Positions 1 through 5,882 of a DNA stretch of 15,208 nt are shown here, one piece after another. Made by a program: the position numbers and the translations under genes. The notes beneath the pieces are model-generated. The model worked only from the letters and a program-made list of their open reading frames with translations, was not told the DNA's origin and ran no database searches. The number at the start of each line of letters is the position of its first letter. The first letter of the stretch is position 1. The DNA lies in assembly GCA_007135435.1 (NCBI GenBank), contig SLIW01000144.1, positions 1-15,208 of the forward strand. Reading direction: 5' to 3'. Origin of the DNA: Natronomonas sp. (GTDB taxonomy: Archaea; Halobacteriota; Halobacteria; Halobacteriales; Haloarculaceae).

Positions 1-47
1 ACCCGGTCCCGCGAGAGGAGATCGAGGCGGCCGTCGACGAGCTCTGA
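1..47 (+). CDS. C-terminal tail of an unidentified protein (cut by window edge)
   Basis: Only the last 14 codons and a TGA stop (45-47) are inside the window, reading PVPREEIEAAVDEL. The acidic, helix-like ending (EEIEAAVDEL) has haloarchaeal composition, and the frame runs cleanly to the window edge. Nothing here identifies the family. It would be transcribed towards the DUF7344 gene that follows on the other strand. Confidence 0.45.
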   Translation, partial: PVPREEIEAAVDEL

Positions 48-80
48 CCGACGATCCCGCGAACGAGCCGTCCCCAGCTA

Positions 81-160
81 CACCGCCTCGGCTCAAGGCC
101 GTTTGGCCGCTAGAGCGCGTCGGCTGATGGCCACTTCACCGCGTCGGCTCTTGGCCGCTT
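81..160. repeat. Degenerate 24-bp repeats between convergent genes
   Basis: Three imperfect copies of a unit with the core cgcgtcggct-n2-tggcc occur at 81-104, 113-136 and 137-160. The last two abut exactly at a 24-bp period; the first is offset by 8 bp of extra sequence. They lie in the non-coding gap between the truncated gene tail and the DUF7344 gene. Function is unknown. They resemble the other short tandem arrays in this window in style but not in sequence. Confidence 0.45.
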
Positions 161-217
161 CAGGGTTTCCCCGTTCACAGAATCGACGCTTCCCTGATCC
201 GACGGACGGAGTCCGTA

Positions 218-637
218 CTAGCTGACGCCGTGGGAGTCTTCCGAGGTGAGTAACCTGGAGAGGGGCCCGCCGCGATCCTTCGCCGGATCGAAGTGCAGGT
301 ACCGGAGGAGGGGCGTGGCCTGTGGGGTCAGCGCCACCGTCTTGGCCTCGGTGTCGTGCTCGATCACCCCGGCCTCGACCATCGCCGGGACGTGGGTCTG
401 GTAGAGGGAGACGTAGACCTTCTTGAACGGCCGGCTGGAGCCCTCGTCCTCGAGCCCCTCGGCGTGGGCGACTGCCTCGGTGAGGCTCGAGAGCGGGGCC
501 TCGCCATCGGCCTCTTCCAGCGCCCGGAGGAGGGCGCGGCGGCGCCCAGACGAGAGCAGCCGAAAGATCGTATCCTCCGGGACCTCGTGTCGGTCGGATG
601 GATCTTTCCGGATGAAACTGTAGACAGACCTTTCCAT
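218..637 (-). CDS. DUF7344-type winged-helix protein (putative regulator)
   Basis: Small (139 aa) acidic protein of the haloarchaeal DUF7344 type, a winged-helix family thought to bind DNA. The N-terminal part (about 20-45) has the helix FRLLSSGRRRALLRAL, followed by a charged linker. The family's most recognisable stretch, VYVSLYQTHVPAMVEAGVIE (about 75-94), would form the recognition helix and wing, and the wing continues as AKTVALTPQA. The ATG is the first in frame, and a TATA-like element lies about 28 nt upstream, which fits a leaderless transcript. It stands alone: the gene on its downstream side is convergent, and the reductase on the other side is 500 bp away and divergent. Whether it controls any neighbour cannot be told. 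The family assignment is by pattern recognition; the regulatory role is inference. Confidence 0.85.
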   Translation of the reverse strand: MERSVYSFIRKDPSDRHEVPEDTIFRLLSSGRRRALLRALEEADGEAPLSSLTEAVAHAEGLEDEGSSRPFKKVYVSLYQTHVPAMVEAGVIEHDTEAKTVALTPQATPLLRYLHFDPAKDRGGPLSRLLTSEDSHGVS

Positions 638-660
638 GTATATCGGTTACCGTTTTGTGA

Positions 661-669
661 CCTTAACCT
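661..669 (-). promoter_or_regulatory. TATA-like element of the DUF7344 gene
   Basis: Read on the minus strand this is aggttaagg, an AT-rich island centred about 28 nt before the ATG at 637. That is the spacing expected when transcription starts at or next to the start codon. No Shine-Dalgarno sequence is seen. Confidence 0.45.
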
Positions 670-947
670 AATCTACCTGATACCTGTCGTTGGTACGAGT
701 AACGTGTTCGACGGTCGGTCGGGGTCCTCTGGATCGCCACCACAGGCGGTCGTACACCGGTATCACCATTCCAACGTTCCAGGTCACGACCACATCGTGC
801 GGGTTCCATACCGAACGTGCGGATACCCGGACCACACCCTGCGGGTACACCGACCCGATCGACTGGTACGGCGAACATTCTCGTCCACGCTCCCCTCTCT
901 CTAGGTCCCCGATCGGACTGTGCCAAGCGACTACGTGACGAATCGGT

Positions 948-1060
948 GGCACGGGCCGGTGTCGCTGGACGATGGTGCGGGCCGGTGTCGCTGGACGATG
1001 GCACGGGCCGGTGTCGCTGGACGATGGCACGGGCCGGTGTCGCTGGACGATGGCACGGGA
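948..1060. repeat. 26-bp tandem repeat array, 4.3 copies
   Basis: Four head-to-tail units lie at 948-973, 974-999, 1000-1025 and 1026-1051, plus a 9-nt partial copy to 1060. The shared core is gggccggtgtcgctggacga, and copies differ only near the start (gcac against gtgc). There are no unique spacers, so this is not a CRISPR array. The unit holds the near-palindrome cacgggccggtg. The period is not a multiple of three, and no convincing protein is encoded. The array ends 84 bp before the start of the disulfide reductase gene. Confidence 0.95.
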
Positions 1061-1078
1061 CTGTAACGCGGAAAGGTA

Positions 1079-1136
1079 GTGCGGCTGTGTCCGTGCGCCG
1101 CACCACGGGCGAGCGTACTTCTCGACGGGTCCCGTC
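1079..1136 (+). promoter_or_regulatory. Promoter of the disulfide reductase gene with two inverted repeats
   Basis: A weak TATA-like stretch (gtacttctc, 1115-1123) sits about 27 nt before the ATG at 1145, which suits a leaderless transcript. Upstream of it are 7-bp inverted arms gtgcggc (1079-1085) and gccgcac (1097-1103). Between the TATA-like stretch and the start codon is the perfect palindrome gacggg-t-cccgtc (1124-1136). These positions suit an activator site and a repressor site respectively; the binding proteins are unknown. Confidence 0.4.
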
Positions 1137-1144
1137 GTCGGTGC

Positions 1145-2656
1145 ATGGAGGAGTACGACTTCCTGGTCATCGGTTCGGGATCCGGCCTCGAGGTGGCGAA
1201 CGTCGCGGCGAACCGCGGGCAGTCGGTGGCGGTCGTCGAGAAGGGGCCGCTCGGCGGCACGTGTCTCAACCGGGGGTGCATCCCCTCGAAGCTGCTGCTC
1301 TACCACGCCGACGTCCTCGAGACCATCGAGCGGGCCGGCGCGTTCGGCATCGAGGCGTCGGTCGAGGACGTGGCGTTCACGGACATCGTCCGGGCCGTCA
1401 ACGACGACGTTGCTGATGACGCGGCGTCGATCCGCCGTGGCCTCGAGTCCTCGTCTGCTCACGACCTCTACCACGGGGAGGGCCGGTTCGTCGGCGAGCG
1501 GACCCTCGAGGTCGTCACCGGCGAGGACGAGGGCGCCGAGCTGCGTGCGGAGACGGTGCTCGTCGCGGCCGGGACCCGGCCGCGGATCCCCGACGTCGAG
1601 GGGATCGAGGAGGTCGACTACCTGACGAGCACCGAGGCGCTGCAGCTCGAGTCGCCACCCGAGCACCTGGTCGTGATTGGGGGCGGCTACATCGCCGCCG
1701 AGCTGAGCCACTTCTTCGGGACCTTCGGGAGCGAGGTCACCATCGTCGGCCGACGGCCCCACCTCCTCCCCGAGGCGGACGAGGAGGTCGCCGCCGAGTT
1801 CACGGCCAGGTACGCCGACCGCTTCGAGGTGCTGACCGGCCATGCGGCTACGGCGGTCTCCGAGTCGGACGGCGAGGTGACCGTCGAGGCGCGGCCGTTC
1901 GAGTACGGCGCTGGCGACGGCGACGGCGCTAGAGACGGCGACGGCGCCAGAGACGGCGACGGCGCCAGAGACGGCGACGGCGACGGTGACGGAATCGTGG
2001 ACGACGCCGAGCCAGTGACGGTCTCGGGCGAGGCACTGCTGGTGGCGGCAGGGCGGCGCCCGAACACCGACCTCCTCGACCTCGACGCGGCCGGCATCCG
2101 GACCGACGAGCGGGGGTTCGTCGAGACCGACGAGTACCTCCGCGCGAGCGCCGAGGGGGTGTGGGCGCTCGGCGACATCGTCGGCGAGTACCTGCTCAAG
2201 CACAGCGCGAACCACGAGGCGAGGACCGTCGCCAGGAACATCTTCGGCGACGAGCTGGCACCCGTGGACTACACGGCGATGCCGTTCGCCGTGTTCGGCT
2301 CCCCGGAGGTCGCCGGCGTCGGGTGGCGCGAGGAGGAACTCCGGGCCGTCGACCGCGCGTACGCCACGAACACCTACCGGTTCGAGGACACCGCCCGGGG
2401 CGACGCGATGAAAGCCGAGGGCGTCGTGAAGGTGCTCATCGATCTGGACGGGGAGATCCTCGGGTGCCACATCGTCGGGCCGGACGCCTCGACGCTGATT
2501 CAGGAGGTCGTCGTCGCGATGAAGGCGGGCTCCGGTACCGTCAGGGACATCCGGGAGTCGGTCCACGTCCACCCGGCGCTCCCGGAGGTCGTCCAGCGCG
2601 CCTTCTCCGGGCGGTTCACCCGCGGCGGGGATCACGACTCCCACCAACACCACTGA
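1145..2656 (+). CDS. FAD-dependent pyridine nucleotide-disulfide reductase, probably a low-molecular-weight thiol reductase
   Basis: Protein of 503 aa of the lipoamide dehydrogenase/glutathione reductase family. It has an N-terminal FAD motif (VIGSGSG, 8-14), a redox-active disulfide C40/C45 (GGTCLNRGCIPSK), an NAD(P) motif (GGGYIAAE, 179-186), a second FAD motif ending in ALGD (341-344) and the catalytic His476/Glu481 pair (HPALPE). After the NAD(P) fold the usual acidic residue is replaced by G202-R203-R204, which favours NADPH. True lipoamide dehydrogenases have an acidic residue there. With no 2-oxoacid dehydrogenase genes nearby, a haloarchaeal bis-gamma-glutamylcystine (thiol disulfide) reductase is a good alternative to the usual lipoamide dehydrogenase label. 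It lacks the C-terminal Cys pair of mercuric reductase. Oddities are a DGDGAR repeat at 258-283 and a His/Asp-rich tail. The start is chosen at the ATG just before EEYDFLVIG; upstream codons look non-coding. Family is certain, substrate is not. Confidence 0.9.
   Translation: MEEYDFLVIGSGSGLEVANVAANRGQSVAVVEKGPLGGTCLNRGCIPSKLLLYHADVLETIERAGAFGIEASVEDVAFTDIVRAVNDDVADDAASIRRGLESSSAHDLYHGEGRFVGERTLEVVTGEDEGAELRAETVLVAAGTRPRIPDVEGIEEVDYLTSTEALQLESPPEHLVVIGGGYIAAELSHFFGTFGSEVTIVGRRPHLLPEADEEVAAEFTARYADRFEVLTGHAATAVSESDGEVTVEARPFEYGAGDGDGARDGDGARDGDGARDGDGDGDGIVDDAEPVTVSGEALLVAAGRRPNTDLLDLDAAGIRTDERGFVETDEYLRASAEGVWALGDIVGEYLLKHSANHEARTVARNIFGDELAPVDYTAMPFAVFGSPEVAGVGWREEELRAVDRAYATNTYRFEDTARGDAMKAEGVVKVLIDLDGEILGCHIVGPDASTLIQEVVVAMKAGSGTVRDIRESVHVHPALPEVVQRAFSGRFTRGGDHDSHQHH
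1916..1992 (+). repeat. In-frame 18-bp minisatellite inside the reductase gene
   Basis: Three 18-bp units (1916-1933, 1934-1951, 1952-1969) are followed by a run of gacggc-type hexamers to 1992. The 18-bp length keeps frame, giving DGDGAR three times and then DGDGDGDG. The first unit differs from the others only by gct in place of gcc. The insert falls between the strand EVTVEARPF and the strand EPVTVSGEALLVAAG, a surface hairpin in this enzyme family, so it should be tolerated. Confidence 0.95.
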
Positions 2657-2751
2657 TACGACCACGGGCACGACCACAGACGACACCACCGACCGTCCGA
2701 CCTGTCGCTCGCCCAGGTCGTCGGGTTGACGCGACCGACGCCCAGCGGCGA

Positions 2752-2768
2752 CCGGTCTATAAGACCGG
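2752..2768 (+). promoter_or_regulatory. TATA box embedded in a perfect palindrome, promoter of the DsrE-family gene
   Basis: The sequence ccggtct-ata-agaccgg has perfect 7-bp arms, and the TATA element (tataag) sits at its centre. Its distance to the ATG at 2789 (about 29 nt) marks a leaderless promoter. A dimeric repressor bound here would block TATA-binding protein directly. A second, smaller inverted repeat (gggct-cga-agccc, 2768-2780) lies between the TATA box and the start codon. Confidence 0.7.
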
Positions 2769-2788
2769 GGCTCGAAGCCCGGCGTGCA

Positions 2789-3145
2789 ATGGCGAAAGCT
2801 GCGATCATCATCCTGGCCGGAACGGAGCCGAGTGACGCGATGGGACGAGTCGTGAACGCGTTACAGGCCGCTCGGGAGTTCGACGAGACCGACGGCGACG
2901 AGCTGGAGCTGATCTTCGACGGAGCTGGCACGCAGTGGATCCCCGAACTCGAGGACCCGGATCACCGGTACCACGAGCTGTACGCGGCGGTGAGCGATGA
3001 GGCCGGGGCCTGCGACTACTGCGCCAGCGCGTTCGGCGTCGAGGACGAGGTGGACGACGCCGGCGTCGTCCAGATCGACGAACACGACGGCCACCCGAGC
3101 ATCCGCTCGCTCGTGGCGGACGGCTACGAGATCATCACGTTCTGA
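2789..3145 (+). CDS. DsrE/DsrF-like family protein with a CxxC motif
   Basis: Protein of 118 aa with a DsrE-like alpha/beta fold. It begins with a hydrophobic strand (KAAIIILAG), then a helix (MGRVVNALQAAREF), a second strand (LELIFDGAGTQWI) and a later stretch with C75 and C78 (GACDYCASAFGV). The ending (DGHPSIRSLVADGYEIITF) is typical of the family. DsrE-like proteins bind or relay sulfur as cysteine persulfides, and the CxxC pair supports a thiol or persulfide role here; the exact partner is unknown. The ATG is chosen because it lies 29 nt after a clear TATA box; earlier in-frame codons would lie upstream of the promoter. It follows the disulfide reductase by 132 bp but has its own promoter. 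The downstream gene is convergent, 63 bp away. Cytoplasmic, with no signal peptide or membrane segment. Confidence 0.8.
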   Translation: MAKAAIIILAGTEPSDAMGRVVNALQAAREFDETDGDELELIFDGAGTQWIPELEDPDHRYHELYAAVSDEAGACDYCASAFGVEDEVDDAGVVQIDEHDGHPSIRSLVADGYEIITF

Positions 3146-3208
3146 TCCGACCGACGCGCGGGCGCATCGGCAGCCATTCTCACAACCCGGGGTGACGTCG
3201 AGTGACCG

Positions 3209-4315
3209 TCAGAGCTCCATCTCGCCGTCGATGATCATCTGGGCCTGCTCGGCGAGCGCGGGGACGCCCTCGCGCATCTTCGGGTAGAGCGGGTCGTCCG
3301 AGTTCCCCTCGAGGTACCGGCGGAAGAACATCTCCCCGAGGCCCGCCAGCTTGTAGGCGGCGAGCACCCAGTAGAACCGCCAGTTGTCGAACTCGAAGCC
3401 GGTCGCGCGCTCGTAGCGGTCGACGAGCTCCCGGCGGGTCGGGTACCCCTCGCGGGCCATGAACGTCGTCGCGAGCGACGGCGTCGCCGGATCCGGGTCG
3501 CCTTGCTGGTACCAGTAGAACAGCATCCACCCGAGGTCCGTGAACGGGTCGCCGAGGGTCGACATCTCCCAGTCGAAGATGGCGGCGATCTCCGGCTCGT
3601 CTGACGGGGCGAACATGACGTTGTCCAGCTTGTAGTCGCCGTGGACCAGCGTCGAGGGGTACTCGTCGTCGTCGGGGACGTTGTCGTAGAGCCACTCCAT
3701 CACGTCGTAGAGGACGGGCACCTCCCGCTCGTCGACGGTGACCTCGAATGCCCACGTGAGCTGCTCGGACCACCGCCGGACCTGTCGCTGGGTGAACCCT
3801 GGCGGGTAGCCGAAGTCGCCCTCCTCGAGACCCACCGCGTCGTAGTCGACCTGGTGGATCTCGACCAGTCGGTCTACCATCTCCCTGCCGATCCGCTCGC
3901 GAGCGGCGAGGTTGGCGAACCTGGCGGGTTCCTCGTCGCGGAGGACGTCACCCTCCTCGCGCTCCATGGCGTAGAAGTCCGACCCGATGACCGAGTGGTC
4001 GTCGCAGGCGAGGACGGTCGTGGGCACCCGGACGTCGGTGTCCTGGAGCGCGTCGACGACGCGGTACTCGCGGAGGACGTCGTGGGCGCTGTCGGCGATC
4101 TCGCCCGGCGGCGGTCGCCGGACGACGAGTTCGCGGTCGCCCCACGTGACGAACAGCGTCTCGTTGGAGTGGCCCTCCTGGTGGTGGCGGACGTCGTAGT
4201 CGTCGACCGGGCCGAGTTCACCCTCCAGGTAGGCCGCCAGCGACGCCTCGTCGACGATCCGCTCGAAGTACTCCCGTTCGGCGTCGTCGACGTCCTCCTC
4301 GGCCGGATCCGTCAT
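3209..4315 (-). CDS. APH-fold phosphotransferase, ACAD10/11 kinase-domain type
   Basis: Protein of 368 aa with the aminoglycoside phosphotransferase/kinase fold (COG3173 type). A phosphate-loop-like EGHSNETLFV (47-56) is followed by ELVVRRPPPGE (62-72), where Arg67 stands at the usual nucleotide-binding Lys position. The catalytic loop is HGDYKLDNV (225-233; D227, N232) and the metal-binding motif is FDWEMSTLGDP (D248). The best-understood relatives are the kinase half of animal ACAD10/11 and bacterial LvaA, which phosphorylate the 4-hydroxyl of 4-hydroxyacyl-CoA. A true antibiotic kinase is unlikely given the divergent acyl-CoA dehydrogenase next door. Its ATG is preceded by a good ribosome-binding stretch (ggaggg) and a TTACAATGTT element. 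Family and motifs are seen directly; the hydroxyacyl-CoA substrate is inferred from context. Confidence 0.88.
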   Translation of the reverse strand: MTDPAEEDVDDAEREYFERIVDEASLAAYLEGELGPVDDYDVRHHQEGHSNETLFVTWGDRELVVRRPPPGEIADSAHDVLREYRVVDALQDTDVRVPTTVLACDDHSVIGSDFYAMEREEGDVLRDEEPARFANLAARERIGREMVDRLVEIHQVDYDAVGLEEGDFGYPPGFTQRQVRRWSEQLTWAFEVTVDEREVPVLYDVMEWLYDNVPDDDEYPSTLVHGDYKLDNVMFAPSDEPEIAAIFDWEMSTLGDPFTDLGWMLFYWYQQGDPDPATPSLATTFMAREGYPTRRELVDRYERATGFEFDNWRFYWVLAAYKLAGLGEMFFRRYLEGNSDDPLYPKMREGVPALAEQAQMIIDGEMEL

Positions 4316-4462
4316 CGCCGGGGTCCCTCCGGGCGTGCTAACATTGTAAGAACCGATGCGTGACCCGGACCCAAATATCTGCCGCCGGTCCCGGGTGTGT
4401 CGTGCCGGACGCGAGGAGGAAGTCCCGGTCCTTTTACAATGTTGTACTCAGAAGGGTGCGTC
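4316..4462. promoter_or_regulatory. Shared bidirectional promoter with mirrored TTACAATGTT elements
   Basis: The sequence ttacaatgtt occurs twice as an exact inverted pair: on the plus strand at 4434-4443, ending 19 nt before the dehydrogenase ATG, and on the minus strand at 4349-4340, ending 24 nt before the phosphotransferase ATG. Each sits where a haloarchaeal TATA box belongs. The core ACA-A-TGT is itself a short palindrome, so it may be both promoter and operator. The sequence between is GC-rich, except aaatat at 4373-4378. Confidence 0.7.
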
Positions 4463-5677
4463 ATGGAGTACCACGACTCCCAGGAGGCGAAGGAACTCGC
4501 CAGGCGTGCCCGCGAGTTCGTCGACGAGGTCGTCATCCCCACCGAGCGCGAGCACCTCGGCGGCGGGCCGCCCGGCGAGGACGTGATCGCCGAGCTCCGC
4601 GCGGAGGCCCGCGAACGCGAGATCTACTGCCCGCAGATCGACGAGAGCCACGGAGGGATGGGCGCCGACTTCCGCGACGTCCTGCCGCTGTTCGAGCAGG
4701 CCGGTCGGTCGCTGCTCGGCGCGGCCGCGATGCGCGTCGACGCCCCGGACGAGGGGAACATGCACACGATCGAGCTGGTCGGCACCGAGGCCCAGAAGGA
4801 GGAGTGGCTCGAACCGCTCGTCGCCGGTGAGATCCGCTCGGCCATCGGGATGACCGAGCCCCGGCCAGGCGGCGGCTCCGACCCGAAGATGCTCAGGACC
4901 ACCGCCGAACGCGACCGCGACGAGTGGGTCGTCGACGGCCACAAGTGGTGGATCACCCAGGGGAGCCACGCTGACGTGATCCTGCTGTTCGCCATCACCG
5001 ACCCCGACGCCCACCCGTACGAGGGGGCCTCGATCATCCTCGTCCCGACCGAGGCCGACGGCGTGGAGATCGTCCGCGACATCCCGCACCTGGGCCCCGA
5101 CATGGACGGCCACGGCCACGCCGAGATCCGGCTCGACAACGTGCGCGTGCCGGCGGAGAACCTCCTCGGCGACGAGGGCAACGGCTTCTCCATCGTCCAG
5201 CAACGGCTCGGGCCGGCCCGGCTCACCCACTGCATGCGCTTCTCGGGGATGGCGATGCGGTCGCTCGGCATCGCCAAGGCGTACATGACCGACCGCGAGG
5301 CGTTCGGGACGTCGCTCGCCGACAAGCAGGCCCTCCGGTACGCCATCGCCGACGCGGAGACCGACCTCCACGCCGCCCGGACGATGATCCGCCACGCCGC
5401 CCGCGAGATCTCCCGCGGCGAGGAGGCCCGCGTCGAGGTATCGATGGCGAAGGTGTTCGTCGCCAACGTCTGCCAGGAGGCGATCGACCTCGCCATCCAG
5501 TGCTGCGGCGGCGCCGGGATGTCCAGGGACCTCCCGCTGGCGGACTTCTACGAGGGCGTCCGCTCGTTCCGGATCGTCGACGGCGCCGACGAGGTCCACA
5601 AGCGGGTCATCGCCCGCGACGCGTTCGCGGACGCCGACGAGTACCTCCACGAGCTGGAGAACCTGCCGACGTTCTGA
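4463..5677 (+). CDS. Acyl-CoA dehydrogenase, ACAD10/11 type
   Basis: Protein of 404 aa, a normal length for a soluble FAD acyl-CoA dehydrogenase. The N-terminal helical domain is followed by DAPDEGNMHTIELVG, then the flavin-contacting AIGMTEPRPGGGSDP and WVVDGHKWWITQG of the middle beta domain. The C-terminal helical domain carries RLGPARLTHCMR, CCGGAGMSRDLPLADFY and FRIVDGADEVH. These stretches match the dehydrogenase half of animal ACAD10/11 closely. Asp373 sits where medium-chain enzymes have the catalytic Glu (YEG motif), as in ACAD11. The expected reaction is loss of phosphate from a 4-phosphoacyl-CoA made by the divergent kinase, yielding an enoyl-CoA; ordinary alpha-beta dehydrogenation is the alternative. 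The ATG at 4463 is chosen because it follows the TATA-like ttttacaatg by the leaderless distance. Upstream in-frame starts (4397, 4439) precede or overlap that element. Confidence 0.9.
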   Translation: MEYHDSQEAKELARRAREFVDEVVIPTEREHLGGGPPGEDVIAELRAEAREREIYCPQIDESHGGMGADFRDVLPLFEQAGRSLLGAAAMRVDAPDEGNMHTIELVGTEAQKEEWLEPLVAGEIRSAIGMTEPRPGGGSDPKMLRTTAERDRDEWVVDGHKWWITQGSHADVILLFAITDPDAHPYEGASIILVPTEADGVEIVRDIPHLGPDMDGHGHAEIRLDNVRVPAENLLGDEGNGFSIVQQRLGPARLTHCMRFSGMAMRSLGIAKAYMTDREAFGTSLADKQALRYAIADAETDLHAARTMIRHAAREISRGEEARVEVSMAKVFVANVCQEAIDLAIQCCGGAGMSRDLPLADFYEGVRSFRIVDGADEVHKRVIARDAFADADEYLHELENLPTF

Positions 5678-5700
5678 CGGGCATCGTGCGTTCGGTCACG

Positions 5701-5705
5701 TTTTT
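5701..5705 (+). terminator. T-tract after the acyl-CoA dehydrogenase gene
   Basis: A run of five T (acgtttttgc) begins 23 nt after the stop codon in an otherwise GC-rich stretch. Archaeal intrinsic termination relies on such T-tracts. The tract is short, so confidence is moderate. Confidence 0.4.
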
Positions 5706-5882
5706 GCTGTCGAATCTCCATCGTGGGTTACGGGAGGGACGGACCGCTCGGAGCAGACAGAGGCGTGACCGGCCAGGAGCGTCGTTTTGTCCTGCAGCTC
5801 GAGCAGTCGGTCGGGGATGTATCCATCCAGCAGCTCCACCCCATCCGCCGGGTCCACTCGAACCCGTGTGTCGTTCGGATCC

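Larger units (their letters stand above)
638..1144. other. 507-bp gene-free divergent region
   Basis: It lies between the starts of the DUF7344 gene and the disulfide reductase gene. It holds the DUF7344 promoter at the left end, one GAACATTC octamer (873-880), a 26-bp tandem array (948-1060) and the reductase promoter with two inverted repeats. Open frames here (for example 690-938 on plus, 663-1106 on minus) are basic and rich in Arg/Thr/Pro, unlike the acidic proteins of the window, and cross the repeat array. I do not regard them as genes. Confidence 0.6.

Noticed and set aside
690..938. A small plus-strand open frame of 82 codons
   Set aside because: Composition (Thr, Arg and Cys rich, not acidic) is unlike haloarchaeal proteins, and there is no promoter or ribosome-binding site.
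948..1060. CRISPR array
   Set aside because: Units abut with no unique spacers, and no cas genes are present.
948..1060. Replication-origin iterons
   Set aside because: No Orc1/Cdc6 gene and no long AT-rich unwinding stretch nearby; haloarchaeal origin boxes are longer and inverted.
1145..2656. Mercuric reductase
   Set aside because: The C-terminal Cys pair and N-terminal metal-binding domain of MerA are missing, and there are no mer genes nearby.
668..2689. A 673-codon open frame on the minus strand
   Set aside because: It is antisense to the disulfide reductase, whose motifs are unmistakable, and it crosses the 26-bp array.
3209..4315. Antibiotic-resistance kinase
   Set aside because: The APH fold is shared, but the divergent ACAD10/11-type dehydrogenase and the EGHSNET and RRPPPG stretches point to the acyl-CoA-linked branch.
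4448..5650. A 400-codon open frame on the minus strand
   Set aside because: It is antisense to the acyl-CoA dehydrogenase and has no domain pattern; a GC-rich shadow.
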